Assembly: GCA_030456445.1 (NCBI GenBank)
Contig: JAKDNM010000007.1
Span: forward strand, 1-60,516
Reading direction: 5' to 3'
Length of the DNA: 60,516 nucleotides
DNA from: Hyphomicrobiales bacterium
Lineage (GTDB): Bacteria; Pseudomonadota; Alphaproteobacteria; Rhizobiales; Rhizobiaceae
A program made the position numbers and the translations under genes. The notes under the pieces are model-generated. The model did no database searches, was not told where the DNA came from, and was given only the letters and a program-made list of their open reading frames with translations. This document shows, piece after piece, positions 8,663-17,748 of this stretch. Numbering within the stretch: the first letter of the stretch is position 1; the number at the start of each line of letters is the position of its first letter.

Positions 8663-10222
8663 TTACGACCAGCGTGCGTCCTTGAACCATTCGGCGTTCG
8701 CCTGCGGGCCGGGCTCGAACCCCTGCAAACCCTTGCGATAGGCGCGTATGAGATTCGGATTGCAGTGGATGACCAGCGGTTGATCCTCGAGCGCGACGCT
8801 CGTCACCTGATCGTAGAGCCCGATACGTTCGTCGGTATCGCTCGATGCCCGGGCCTCGTCCAGAAGCTTGTCCATCTCCGGATTGTCGTAGCCGGCGGTC
8901 ACGTTCCCCTGGCTGTGATAGAACCACCAGCAGGTCGCGTCGGTATCCGGCGCAACGATGGTGATATCCTCAAGATGCTGCTGGAAATTCTTGTTTAGCC
9001 AAAGATTGTTGAAGCTGCCAATATCGAGATTGCGGATCTTGTAAGTGATGCCTATCTGGCTGACCATGGCGGCCACGAGTTCGAGTTCACGGCGAAGCCA
9101 GTCCTTGTCGGAGCAGATCACCTCCACCTCGTAGCCGGAGACGCCGGCCGCCGCCATCAGTTCCTTAGCCTTCGCCAGGTCGCCATTCTTCGGGTAGCGC
9201 AGAGGTCCTTTCTTGTAACCCATGAAGCCCGGCGGAATCGTATAGTCGGTCGGCAGCGCTTCCCCGTTGTAGATCTCCTTGACGATTGCTTCGCGGTCGA
9301 TCGCGTAGGAGATCGCCTGGCGCACGCGCTTGTCCTGAAACGCCATGCCGTCATTGCCCTTGAGGCAGAACTGCTGGTAGTCCCAGACCCAGCCGGGCGT
9401 GCTGGTGTAGACGAGATCGTCGTTGGACTTGATCTCCTCGACGTCTTTGGTGTCCGGCTGGCTGATGAAATCGAGCTCGCCGCGCTCCAACGACTGCAGC
9501 CGAACCTGCGAATCCGGGATCGCGCGGAAGACGATCCGATCTAGCTGCGGCTGGTTGGGATTCCAGTAGTCCGAATTGCGCGCGACGATGATCTCATTGC
9601 TCGACGCCTGCTCGACCTGAAACGCGCCGGTTCCAATCGGGGTGAGGTTGTAGGCATTGCCCATCTCCTGATGGGCCGCCTTGCAGATGATGTTTCCGCC
9701 ATAACCCATCGTCACGCCGGGGAAGGCGCCGAAGGGCTGCTTCATCTTCGCTTCGACGACGTATTTGCCGTCGGCTTTGATGCTTTCGAGCGGAAACAAC
9801 GCGGTACCCGTCTGAAAGCATTTGTCCTGCAGGCATGTCATCCACGAGTAGACGACGTCCTCGGCGGTCATTTCGCCGTAGCCCTTGTGCCACTTCACGC
9901 CTTCGCGCAGCTTGATGCGCCAAGTGAGCGCGTCGGGGCGGCTCCACTCGACGGCCAGTTCGGGAACGACGCGTTGTGCTGCGTAGTCGGGCCGCACGAG
10001 CGCGTCGAACACGTTGCGCATGATGATTCCGGCGGCATTGTCGGTCCGCTGGAGGGGATTGAGATTGGAGTATCCGGCACCGAAGCCGCCGTAGACCAGA
10101 TCCTTCTTTCCTTGCCCGATCGCCGGTATGGGAAACTGTGTCGCCGCGGCGAACGCTCCGGCGCCGGCCAGAAACGAGCGGCGGGTGGGGGTGAAAAGCT
10201 TTGCACGGCGCGTTGGGAACAT
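8663..10222 (-). CDS. Peptide ABC transporter substrate-binding protein (SBP family 5), Tat-type signal
   Basis: This protein of about 519 residues has a twin-arginine leader (TRRSFLAGAGAFAAA, residues 12-26). The SBP_bac_5 fold follows: GYSNLNPLQRTDN, REGVKWHKGYGEMTAEDVVYSW, PIGTGAFQVEQ and DKRVRQAISYAIDREAIV. It captures the ligand in the periplasm for the downstream permeases. Start 10222 follows AAGGGAG; an in-frame ATG at 10258 lacks such a site. It is the second gene of the operon, 39 bp after the DUF4392 gene. The ligand is unknown; the neighbouring cyclase suggests an acidic amino-acid derivative or small peptide (inference). Confidence 0.92.
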   Translation of the reverse strand: MFPTRRAKLFTPTRRSFLAGAGAFAAATQFPIPAIGQGKKDLVYGGFGAGYSNLNPLQRTDNAAGIIMRNVFDALVRPDYAAQRVVPELAVEWSRPDALTWRIKLREGVKWHKGYGEMTAEDVVYSWMTCLQDKCFQTGTALFPLESIKADGKYVVEAKMKQPFGAFPGVTMGYGGNIICKAAHQEMGNAYNLTPIGTGAFQVEQASSNEIIVARNSDYWNPNQPQLDRIVFRAIPDSQVRLQSLERGELDFISQPDTKDVEEIKSNDDLVYTSTPGWVWDYQQFCLKGNDGMAFQDKRVRQAISYAIDREAIVKEIYNGEALPTDYTIPPGFMGYKKGPLRYPKNGDLAKAKELMAAAGVSGYEVEVICSDKDWLRRELELVAAMVSQIGITYKIRNLDIGSFNNLWLNKNFQQHLEDITIVAPDTDATCWWFYHSQGNVTAGYDNPEMDKLLDEARASSDTDERIGLYDQVTSVALEDQPLVIHCNPNLIRAYRKGLQGFEPGPQANAEWFKDARWS

Positions 10223-10261
10223 TCGTTTTCTCCCTTGGTGAAGCGTCAAGGACTGCACGTG

Positions 10262-11269
10262 TCAGTGGGCGACCCCGGTGCTCGGAGCCGTCGCGAAAAG
10301 CTGGACCATGTTCTTGAGAAGCTGGGCGATCGCCATGGAGCTTTCGCCTTCGGCGCCGTCGACGATGAAGCGCTTGGTGCACATGTGCGCTTCGAGGCCG
10401 CCAGCAGCAAGACACGCCTCGACGATGCGCCGTTCCTGCTCGGGACCGTGGGCGAGGTCGGTCCGCCCGATCAGATAGCTGAGTTGCGCGGCGATGCCCG
10501 ACGCGCCCCAGTTCGACATCATGCAGGGAATGAGCACGTCGGTCGCCACTGTGCAGGCGTTGGTTTTTCCAGCCGGCATGATTTCCCTGACCGCCGATTG
10601 GATGCGCCCGAACCCGATCTCGTTTCCGTGGTCGCCGATCCCGATGCTGCCGACACCCCGTCTGGCGGCTTCGGAGAGAAGTGGCGCCAGATCGACGATC
10701 TCGGTCTCCGGCCCCTTGACGATCCCCGTCGCGTTATAGACGCGCCCGTCGCTTGCCGGACCCAGCCGCTCGATACAGACAATCGCCTTTGGGTCATAGC
10801 GCTCGAAGATTTCAGCGGACCACGCCTCGACCTCCTCTTGACGGTCCGGCGCGGTGAGAAGCCCTGCGCCAAAGCCTCGGTCGATTGCAAGGTCGATCGG
10901 GTGGATCATGACGTCCGCCGCCTCGCTGGACGCGCGGATCGGTCCCTCATGCTTCTTCTCGCAGAGATAGACCGGGACGGCGTTGAGCCCCCAGTACAGC
11001 ATGCGGGCGAGAACCGCGGCACCTGGCGGCCCGTCGGATTCGCCCGTCGGCATCTGCGGCGGATAGCCGGCGCCGGTCAACAGGAAGACGGTGTCACCTT
11101 TGGAAACGGCTTCCTTGAGGAGTTCGGCTGCTCTTGCCGTCAGAGGACGGCCGCCGCCCTCATTCAAAGCCGCTTCATAAAGATCGACGAGAAAGCCGTG
11201 CGGCATACCTGGATTCTTGAGTTCAACCGTGATCAAACGGTCGACCATCTGGCCAACGATATCACTCAT
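10262..11269 (-). CDS. D-glutamate cyclase-like protein (DUF4392), paralogue 1
   Basis: This 335-residue protein matches the DUF4392 family, whose eukaryotic member DGLUCY converts D-glutamate to 5-oxo-D-proline. Visible signatures are LLTGAGYPPQMPTGESDGPP (about 64-83), VCIERLGPASDGRVYNATG (about 164-182), and GIGDHGNEIGFG (about 210-221). A ribosome site (AGGAAAGGACAG) precedes the ATG. It is the first gene of the operon with the ABC importer, so its substrate is probably the imported compound or a product of it. A second member of the same family lies at 12453-13409 across the LysR gene. Activity on D-glutamate itself is not established by sequence. Confidence 0.8.
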   Translation of the reverse strand: MSDIVGQMVDRLITVELKNPGMPHGFLVDLYEAALNEGGGRPLTARAAELLKEAVSKGDTVFLLTGAGYPPQMPTGESDGPPGAAVLARMLYWGLNAVPVYLCEKKHEGPIRASSEAADVMIHPIDLAIDRGFGAGLLTAPDRQEEVEAWSAEIFERYDPKAIVCIERLGPASDGRVYNATGIVKGPETEIVDLAPLLSEAARRGVGSIGIGDHGNEIGFGRIQSAVREIMPAGKTNACTVATDVLIPCMMSNWGASGIAAQLSYLIGRTDLAHGPEQERRIVEACLAAGGLEAHMCTKRFIVDGAEGESSMAIAQLLKNMVQLFATAPSTGVAH

Positions 11270-11394
11270 TCACTGTCCTTTCCTCAATGCGCTTCGGATA
11301 TCGCGGCTCCTCGATCCCGACATATTTCCGACGCGCCTTTGTTGCTCGAATATTGAGAACGAACGACAATTGCGACAAGTGATGAGTTCACTCT

Positions 11395-11419
11395 GATAGT
11401 TGAGTCACCCTCAACTATC
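11395..11419. promoter_or_regulatory. Perfect inverted repeat, candidate LysR operator
   Basis: GATAGTTGAG at 11395-11404 and CTCAACTATC at 11410-11419 form a perfect 10-bp inverted repeat with a 5-bp spacer. It lies 126 bp upstream of the DUF4392-1 operon start and covers the LysR stop codon. There is no T tract, so a terminator is less likely. A weaker related element (TAGTTATTCTCACTAT) lies in the gap between the LysR and DUF4392-2 genes near 12357-12372. Confidence 0.45.
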
Positions 11420-12313
11420 GAAAGTTTGCCGCGCTTCCTCTGCCAGCCAGCGGCGCATCCGGCGAATCTTCGGACGGTTAGCCCACCCTGGCGGGCACAC
11501 TGTGAAGAAACTACCGTGCTCGGGAACGGTCATCGGGAACGGAGCGACCAATTCTCCGCGGCGCATCATCGGCTGCATTAAGCGCGCGCCCGCGATCGCG
11601 AACCCTATACCGTTGGCCGCCGCGAGCATGGCGAGATGAGAGGAGTCGACATGGATCGTTGCCAACTCCGAACCGAGCTCCGTTCCCGTGGATCTGAACC
11701 ACTCGCTCCACGCATCTGACGGGCGCCCGTCGGAAACGAGGAGTGTATGGCGAAACAAATCGGCCGGCTTGTCGAATGGTCCGTGTGCTGCAAGGTACGC
11801 CTTGCTGCAGACTGGGAGCAACTGATCCTGGAACAAGAGTTCGCAATGAAGGTCAGGCCAATCGTGGGGACTGTGCCTAACCGCCATATCGATCGCCTCG
11901 CGCGCGAAATCCACATAATGCGGTTCGAAGGAAAGGCGAACCTCGACATTCGGGAACGCCTCGTTGAACCGCCGCAGTCGCGGAAGAAACCAGTTGACAG
12001 AGAAATTCTGGAGCATGCTGATGCGAAGCGGTGCCTGGGTCTCCTGCTCATGGATGTCGACGACGGCGGCCGTGAGGTTTCGGAAGGCATCACGGAGGGC
12101 TGGAAAAAGACGCTCGCCACCCTCCGTCAGAACGATCCGACGTCCTTCCCTTCGGACGAGCTTGACGCTGAGATCCTCCTCAAGCTGGCGAATCTGATGA
12201 CTGACCGCTGAGGGTGTGACGGCAAGGTCGTCGGCCGCGCGTGCGATGCCACCGCAGCGAAAGACGGCTTCGAAAGATCGAAGACCGACGAGACTAGGCA
12301 GGCGCCGTGAGAT
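11411..12313 (-). CDS. LysR-family regulator (GcvA-like) with apparent ATC start codon
   Basis: The frame encodes a complete LysR protein of 300 residues. The N-terminal winged HTH reads RRLPSLVGLRSFEAV...GGIARAADDLAVTPSAVSHQ, and the substrate-binding domain starts around NFSVNWFLPRL. There is no ATG, GTG or TTG between the upstream in-frame TAA (near 12362) and Met at 12016, which lies after the HTH. AAGGAG (12321-12326) sits seven bases before ATC at 12311-12313, exactly where family members have ATG (MSRRLP). The gene therefore probably starts at ATC, or its start has mutated. It lies between two DUF4392 genes and is divergent from the second; it is their likely regulator. Confidence 0.78.
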   Translation of the reverse strand: MSRRLPSLVGLRSFEAVFRCGGIARAADDLAVTPSAVSHQIRQLEEDLSVKLVRREGRRIVLTEGGERLFPALRDAFRNLTAAVVDIHEQETQAPLRISMLQNFSVNWFLPRLRRFNEAFPNVEVRLSFEPHYVDFAREAIDMAVRHSPHDWPDLHCELLFQDQLLPVCSKAYLAAHGPFDKPADLFRHTLLVSDGRPSDAWSEWFRSTGTELGSELATIHVDSSHLAMLAAANGIGFAIAGARLMQPMMRRGELVAPFPMTVPEHGSFFTVCPPGWANRPKIRRMRRWLAEEARQTFDS

Positions 12314-12452
12314 TGGCTCGCTCCTTCCTAAAAGTCTCCGGGCAAGCCGATACTGTAGTTATTCTCACTATTCGACGAATGCTTCGCAATTGATGCGGCG
12401 CGGAGAGAGCCCGTACTGTTGGCGACACCTCACCGCACAAAGGAGCAAGGCA

Positions 12453-13409
12453 ATGGAAGTGGTCGCTTACGACGCAATCGACAAGGTTCAATGCGTCGAG
12501 ATGCGTCGTCGCGGGTTGCCGCGAGGCCATAAATGGGACCTCTACGAGCTCGCGCGCGAAACCGAGAACGAACCGCTCGTCCTCGCCGCTGCCCGCAAGC
12601 TCGTCGGGGACCGCAAACATGTCGGAATCCTGACCGGGGCCGCCGTACCGGAGCATATGCCCAAGGGTGAAAACGACGGGCCGTTCGGTGCGGTCGTGCT
12701 CGCTCGCGCTCTCCTCATGCTGGGAAACAAGGTGACGATCATCACTGATCCGGAACCAGCACCTGCAATCGAGGCACTTCTTGCCTTCCTGAAACTCGAC
12801 GTCCCAGTCGCGGTGTTCGAACTCGGTACGGCGGACCGCCAGGCGGAATTCGCCGCCAAGCTGGACGCGCTCGTCACGATCGAGCGTCTGGGCGGCAACG
12901 GCAACGGCCATCTGCACGGGATCAGTGGCGTTAGCCGCGACAGCTTTCGCGTCAATTTCGATGCCCTTGTGAACGAAGCTAATCGTCTCGGCAAAGTCAC
13001 GATCGGTATCGGCGACGGCGGAAACGAGATCGGTTTCGGCAAGATCTATGAGGCGCTGAAAACGCGTCTGCCCGAGCTGAACAACGAGAGCAAGACCCCC
13101 TGTGGCGGCGGCATATTCTCCGTCGTTGCGACGGGCACGCTCGTCATCGGCAGCACGTCCAATCTCGGCGCGTACGGCCTGTGTGCGGCTCTGGCGATGC
13201 TGTCCAACAACACCGAGCTCTGTCACACACCGGAATCCGAAATCGCGCTGCACTATATCGGGGTTGGCCTCGGCATGTCTGATGGTGGCACCGGCCGGTG
13301 CATAGCCGACTGCGACGGTATCCCGGCCGAGACCAACGCAGCGGTGGTCCAAATGATGAAGACCATCGTCGAAATGGAACTGTCGCCGCCGCGTCAGCGC
13401 GCCTTCTAG
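12453..13409 (+). CDS. D-glutamate cyclase-like protein (DUF4392), paralogue 2
   Basis: This 318-residue protein of the DUF4392 family has ILTGAAVPEHMPKGENDGP (about 59-77), VTIERLGGNGNGHLHGISG, and IGIGDGGNEIGFG (about 184-196). All three correspond to motifs of the paralogue at 10262-11269. The start follows AAAGGAGCAAGGCA; the frame is open upstream but the earlier part overlaps the LysR gene. It is transcribed divergently from LysR and followed by a RidA gene. Two diverged members in one locus suggest different substrates or stereoisomers (inference). Confidence 0.8.
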   Translation: MEVVAYDAIDKVQCVEMRRRGLPRGHKWDLYELARETENEPLVLAAARKLVGDRKHVGILTGAAVPEHMPKGENDGPFGAVVLARALLMLGNKVTIITDPEPAPAIEALLAFLKLDVPVAVFELGTADRQAEFAAKLDALVTIERLGGNGNGHLHGISGVSRDSFRVNFDALVNEANRLGKVTIGIGDGGNEIGFGKIYEALKTRLPELNNESKTPCGGGIFSVVATGTLVIGSTSNLGAYGLCAALAMLSNNTELCHTPESEIALHYIGVGLGMSDGGTGRCIADCDGIPAETNAAVVQMMKTIVEMELSPPRQRAF

Positions 13410-13526
13410 GCGCCGGGGCCCACCGGGGCGGGCCGCCGGATTGAGGCAGGCCTCTACACCCCCCTCGGCTACTCCCCCGGCGTCGTCGTGCCCGGGAGCC
13501 AGTTGTGAAACGATCGAGAGGATCGC

Positions 13527-13871
13527 ATGAAACGAGACGTTTCCACCCCGCTTATGCACCGTATCGTAACGCACGGCGACACAGTCTATATCAGCGGCAT
13601 CGTGGCAGAGGATCTTTCGCAGTCGACGGGCGGTCAGACCCGTCAGATCGCCACGACGCTCGACAAACTTCTGGCACGAGCCGGGGCGGACCGGACGAAG
13701 CTTCTTTCCGCGCAGATCTACATGACGGACATGACGGCGAAGAGCGAGATGAACGCGGTCTGGTCTGAATGGCTCGAAACCGACCACATGCCGACGCGCG
13801 CGACGATCGGTGTCGCCGATCTTGGCCCCGGTGTACTGATCGAAATTATCGTAACCGCCGCGGTGGGTTGA
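13527..13871 (+). CDS. RidA family protein (YjgF/Rid)
   Basis: This 114-residue protein has the RidA fold pattern: VTHGDTVYISGIVAED, GGQTRQIATTLDKLLARAGADRTKL, AQIYMTDM and the terminal PTRATIGVADLGPGVLIEIIVTA. The conserved arginine (PTRA) that binds substrate carboxylates and the terminal acidic position (E in LIEI) are present. RidA proteins deaminate 2-imino acids from PLP or flavin amino-acid enzymes. Its place 117 bp downstream of DUF4392-2 points to amino-acid catabolism here. AGAGGA lies upstream of the ATG. Confidence 0.88.
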   Translation: MKRDVSTPLMHRIVTHGDTVYISGIVAEDLSQSTGGQTRQIATTLDKLLARAGADRTKLLSAQIYMTDMTAKSEMNAVWSEWLETDHMPTRATIGVADLGPGVLIEIIVTAAVG

Positions 13872-13915
13872 TCCGGTCTCTGCCCACCGGTACGCGTTAC
13901 AGATCGCGGCGCCGA

Positions 13916-14914
13916 TCAAGCGAGATGACACGCGGCATGACGATCCTTGTCGATCGGACGCAGCCGCGGCTCCTCGTGACGACATCTTTCGACAGCGATC
14001 GGACATCGGGGATGGAACCGGCATCCGGCCGGCGGATTCATGGGGCTCGGCAGGTCGCCCTTAATCAGAGCGGCGCGGCGCACGGTCTGGGGCCGCGCGG
14101 GCGGCACCGCCGCCAGAAGCGCTTCGGAATAGGGGTGTCTCGGATCGTCGAGAAGCGGTCGGGCCGCGCCGCTTTCCACGATCTTCCCGAGATACATCAC
14201 GACAACCTTGTCGGCTACATGGCGCACGACGCTCAGATCGTGCGAGATGAAAAGATAGGTCAGTCCGAAGCGCTCCTGAACGTCTTCGAAGAGATTGATC
14301 ACCTGCGCGCGTACCGACACGTCGAGCGCTGACACTGGTTCGTCGGCGACGATGAATTCCGGCCGCATGACGAGTGCGCGGGCAATGCAGATGCGCTGGC
14401 GCTGACCTCCGGAGAACTGATGTGGGTAGCGGTCTGCATAATCGCCACCAAGACCGACCAGGTCGAGCATCTCACGTGCCTTCTCGCGGCGCTCCCGCGA
14501 TCGGCCGACATCTGCGATGACGAGCGGTTCTGCGATGCTCTCGCCGACCGTCATGCGTGGATCGAGAGAGCCCATCGGATCCTGGAAGACCATCTGGAAC
14601 CTGGATCGAAGGGCGCGCATACGCTCACCGGCGGCATGGGTAATGTCCTCCCCGCCGAAAATCAGAGACCCGCTTTCAGGCTCCAGTGTACGGATCATCA
14701 CGCGTCCGAACGTCGACTTTCCACATCCGGATTCTCCAACGAGACCAACAGTCTCCCCCCGCTTGATGCTTAGCGAAACGCCGTCGACGGCGTGCAGCCA
14801 TTCGCGCGGCTTGCCAAAGAGCGTTCGCCCGACGGGGAAGCGCTTGATGATATCGGTGGCTTCGAGGAGTACGGACCCCTCCGCCGGCAGTGCTTTTGCG
14901 TCGGCCTCAGTCAT
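13916..14914 (-). CDS. Peptide ABC transporter ATP-binding protein, DppF type (second system)
   Basis: This ATPase of about 332 residues has Walker [11 protein letters not shown]-loop MVFQDPMGSLDPRM, signature FSGGQRQR and Walker [13 protein letters not shown]. The C-terminal CRFHPRCPIAVERC has oligopeptide-type cysteines. It is the last gene of the second transport operon. ATG at 14914 overlaps the stop of the DppD gene by 8 bp; ATG at 14932 is an alternative. It converges on the RidA gene with 44 bp between them. Confidence 0.92.
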   Translation of the reverse strand: MTEADAKALPAEGSVLLEATDIIKRFPVGRTLFGKPREWLHAVDGVSLSIKRGETVGLVGESGCGKSTFGRVMIRTLEPESGSLIFGGEDITHAAGERMRALRSRFQMVFQDPMGSLDPRMTVGESIAEPLVIADVGRSRERREKAREMLDLVGLGGDYADRYPHQFSGGQRQRICIARALVMRPEFIVADEPVSALDVSVRAQVINLFEDVQERFGLTYLFISHDLSVVRHVADKVVVMYLGKIVESGAARPLLDDPRHPYSEALLAAVPPARPQTVRRAALIKGDLPSPMNPPAGCRFHPRCPIAVERCRHEEPRLRPIDKDRHAACHLA

Positions 14915-15896
14915 GGGGATCTGGTATTTCATAGTCGAAGGGCTTCAGGCAGGCGGCGGCCTGGTCGCTGCCGACATCCCAAAGATCCGGAAGGATGGTC
15001 TCACAAACCGGCCGGCGAAAGCCGCAACGTGGTGCGAAGCGGCAGCCGGGCGGCAGCAGCAGCGGACGCGGCACGGTGCCTTCGATCGTGCTGAGTTTCC
15101 TGTCGGGATTTTCCGGATCGGGCAGGCTTGCAATGAGGGCCTGGGTATAGGGATGCACCGGACGATCGAAGAAGGCGCCGACCGGGCCCGTTTCGACGAT
15201 GCGTCCGGTATACATCACCGCCACCTTGTTGGCGAAATCCGCGACCACGCCGAGGTCGTGGGTGATGATGACGACCGACATGCCGCTCGATTTCTGCAGT
15301 TCAACGAGCAGGTCGATCATCTGCGCCTGGATCGTCACGTCGAGAGCCGTCGTCGGCTCGTCGGCGATCAGCAGCTCCGGTTCACAGGAGATCGCGATGG
15401 CGATCATAACGCGTTGGCGCAGTCCGCCGGAAAGTTCGTGAGGATAGGCCGCAAGCCGACTCGCCGCCGCCGGCACACGCACCCGTTCGAGCAACTCGAT
15501 CGCCCGCTCACGCGCCTGTGCGCGCGACAGGCCGAGATGGACCCTTAGGGGCTCCATGATTTGCCAGCCGACGGTCTGAACGGGATTTAGGGAACTCATC
15601 GGTTCCTGGAAGATCATGCCAATCCGGCGCCCGCGAATGCGGTTGAAGGCGCGTTCGCTCATCGAAAGCAGATCGGTACCGCCGAGACGGATCGATCCGT
15701 TCGAGACACGTGCGGTCTGCGGCAGAAGGCGCATCAGAGACAGCGCGGTAACGCTCTTGCCGCAACCGGACTCCCCGACGAGGCCGAGAACCTCGCCCTT
15801 CGCGAGTTGAAAGGAAGAGCGCTCCACGATCGAGAGGTCGCCAGCACGACTGCTGAACGCGATCGACAGATCACGGACGTCGAGAAACGGCGCCAT
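14907..15896 (-). CDS. Peptide ABC transporter ATP-binding protein, DppD type (second system)
   Basis: This 329-residue ATPase has Walker [10 protein letters not shown]-loop [12 protein letters not shown], signature LSGGLRQR and Walker [13 protein letters not shown]. The C-terminus contains [24 protein letters not shown] at 15896 is chosen as start because it lies 4 bp after the permease stop and gives the usual N-terminus; the open frame upstream overlaps the permease. Confidence 0.92.
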   Translation of the reverse strand: MAPFLDVRDLSIAFSSRAGDLSIVERSSFQLAKGEVLGLVGESGCGKSVTALSLMRLLPQTARVSNGSIRLGGTDLLSMSERAFNRIRGRRIGMIFQEPMSSLNPVQTVGWQIMEPLRVHLGLSRAQARERAIELLERVRVPAAASRLAAYPHELSGGLRQRVMIAIAISCEPELLIADEPTTALDVTIQAQMIDLLVELQKSSGMSVVIITHDLGVVADFANKVAVMYTGRIVETGPVGAFFDRPVHPYTQALIASLPDPENPDRKLSTIEGTVPRPLLLPPGCRFAPRCGFRRPVCETILPDLWDVGSDQAAACLKPFDYEIPDPHD

Positions 15897-15900
15897 TATC

Positions 15901-16749
15901 TCATCCACGGCTCGCTCCTTTCGGATCGAGTTCCTCGCGGAGACCGTTGCCGAGCATGTTGATGCCCCAGACGAGAATGACAATCGCAATACCGGCCGCA
16001 TTGGCGATCCACGGCGCCACGAGCAACCGGTCGCGGCCTTCCGCGAGTATATTCCCCCAGCTTGGCGTTGGTGGCGGAATTCCGAGGCCGAGAAACGAGA
16101 GTGCCGTCTCCGTCAGGATCATCTGCGCAACCTGCAAGGTGGAGATGACGGTCAGCACCGGGACGAGCTGCGGCAGGATATGGCGGCGCAAGGTGTAGGC
16201 GACGCCGGCGCCCTGCGAGACAGCGGCCTCGACGTAGGGCAGTTCTTTGATCGACTTCGTCATTCCGAAGATCACGCGCGCATAGATCATCCAGCTCGAG
16301 ATGCCGAGAACGACCACGAGATTGAACAGACTGCCTCCCATGGTGGCAACGACGAGGATGGCGAGCAAAATCGCGGGGACGGCCAGCTGCGCATCCGCGA
16401 TCCGCATGATGAGCGCTTCCTGACGCCCGCCCTTGTAGCCGGCGAGCATGCCGAGAACAGTGCCGACGACACAGGAGAGCATCATAGCGGCCACACCGAC
16501 GATAATCGAGATCCGTGAGCCGTAGACGAGCCTCGAAAGCACGTCTCTGCCATAGGCGTCGGTACCGAGCAGATGATTGACCGTTCCATCCTGTCGCCAG
16601 ACCGGCGGCAGGAGGCGATCGAGAAGATCCTGCGCATTCGGGTCGCTCGGCGCGACAAACGGTGCGAAGATCGCGACGAACAGGATCGCGACGACGATGA
16701 CGGTGCCGAACGCGATCTTTGTCCGTGGATTGAAGATTGGCTTGCGCAT
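15901..16749 (-). CDS. Peptide ABC transporter permease, DppC type (second system)
   Basis: This 282-residue inner-membrane permease has the N-terminal helix FGTVIVVAILFVAIFAPFVAP, VNHLLGTDAYGRDVLSRLVYG, and an EAA loop (LPYVEAAVSQGAGVAYTLRRH). SFLGLGIPPPTPSWGNIL and the terminal NMLGNGLREELDPK follow. Start 16749 lies 4 bp after the stop of the DppB-type gene, in keeping with the tight operon. Confidence 0.92.
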   Translation of the reverse strand: MRKPIFNPRTKIAFGTVIVVAILFVAIFAPFVAPSDPNAQDLLDRLLPPVWRQDGTVNHLLGTDAYGRDVLSRLVYGSRISIIVGVAAMMLSCVVGTVLGMLAGYKGGRQEALIMRIADAQLAVPAILLAILVVATMGGSLFNLVVVLGISSWMIYARVIFGMTKSIKELPYVEAAVSQGAGVAYTLRRHILPQLVPVLTVISTLQVAQMILTETALSFLGLGIPPPTPSWGNILAEGRDRLLVAPWIANAAGIAIVILVWGINMLGNGLREELDPKGASRG

Positions 16750-16753
16750 CAAT

Positions 16754-17671
16754 TCAATCCAGCCGGATCCGCGGATCCGTGAAGGCGAGCGTGATCTCAA
16801 CCAACAGATTGACCGCGATGACGACAATGCTGATCATGAAGACACCGGCGATCACGACCGGCACGTCGCGTTGAAAGATGCTGCCGATCAGTAACCTGCC
16901 GACGCCCGGCCAGGCGAAGATCGTCTCGGTGATGATAGATCCACCGACCAGCCGGCCGACCTGCAGACCGAGGAAGCTGACGATCGGATTGAGTGCGTTC
17001 GGAAGGATATGGCGAAACAGTACGCGGCTCCTGGATAACCCCTTCGCACGGGCTGCGACCACATAGAGTTCCTGCATCGTCTCCAACACGCTCGTACGTG
17101 TGATCAGGATGAAGTTTGGAACGACGAAGGCGGCCAGTGTGATCGACGGCAAGATCAGGTGTCTGAGATCGCCGGTACCGGACGTCGGCAACCAATGGAG
17201 ATTGAGCGCGAAGATCTGGACGAGGAGGATTCCCAGCCAGAAACTCGGCATTGATTGTCCGGCGACGGCGAGACCCGAGATGATGAAGTCGGCAGTCCTG
17301 TCCTTGTAAACCGCGGCGAGGATCCCGCCGAGGATCCCGAGGACCAGCGATACTGCTAATGCCGTGACCATCAGTTCCCCCGTCATCGCCAGGCGATGCA
17401 GCACGATGGTCATGGCCGGCGCGGAGAACTGGAGCGAGCGGCCGAAATCGCCCTTCAGCACATCGAGAAGATAGTAGCCGAACTGGACGAGAACGGGGGA
17501 ATCGAGATGAAGCTGCAGGCGCAGCAGATCGACCTGTTCCGGCGTGCGCGTGATACCGAGATAGATCTCCACTGGATCGCCGGTCAGTCTCAGTACCGCG
17601 AAAATCACACCGAGGACTATGACCAGAGAAAGCGGTACGGTTAGGAGGCGGCGGATAACATAGTTCAGCAT
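16754..17671 (-). CDS. Peptide ABC transporter permease, DppB type (second system)
   Basis: This 305-residue permease has the N-terminal MLNYVIRRLLTVPLSLVIVL helix, RLTGDPVEIYLG, and the DppB-type ELYVVAARAKGLSRSRVLFR EAA loop. ITETIFAWPGVGRLLIGSI and the terminal TDPRIRLD follow. It follows the M24 genes in the operon by 77 bp. Together with 13916-15896 and the SBP at 20082 it completes a second importer. Confidence 0.92.
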   Translation of the reverse strand: MLNYVIRRLLTVPLSLVIVLGVIFAVLRLTGDPVEIYLGITRTPEQVDLLRLQLHLDSPVLVQFGYYLLDVLKGDFGRSLQFSAPAMTIVLHRLAMTGELMVTALAVSLVLGILGGILAAVYKDRTADFIISGLAVAGQSMPSFWLGILLVQIFALNLHWLPTSGTGDLRHLILPSITLAAFVVPNFILITRTSVLETMQELYVVAARAKGLSRSRVLFRHILPNALNPIVSFLGLQVGRLVGGSIITETIFAWPGVGRLLIGSIFQRDVPVVIAGVFMISIVVIAVNLLVEITLAFTDPRIRLD

Positions 17672-17748
17672 CGGAACTCTCGTTTCGCGAAACCTGTCAC
17701 CCCGGTCCGACGAGATCGTCGAAACGGTACGAGATGTGTGGGAATCGC

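Noticed and set aside
9671-11356. Plus-strand ORF of 561 codons
   Set aside because: It is antisense to the substrate-binding protein and the DUF4392 gene, both of which have family motifs and ribosome sites; the ORF has none.
12294-14024. Minus-strand ORF of 576 codons
   Set aside because: It lies opposite DUF4392-2 and RidA and reads through them; no motif or start site was found.
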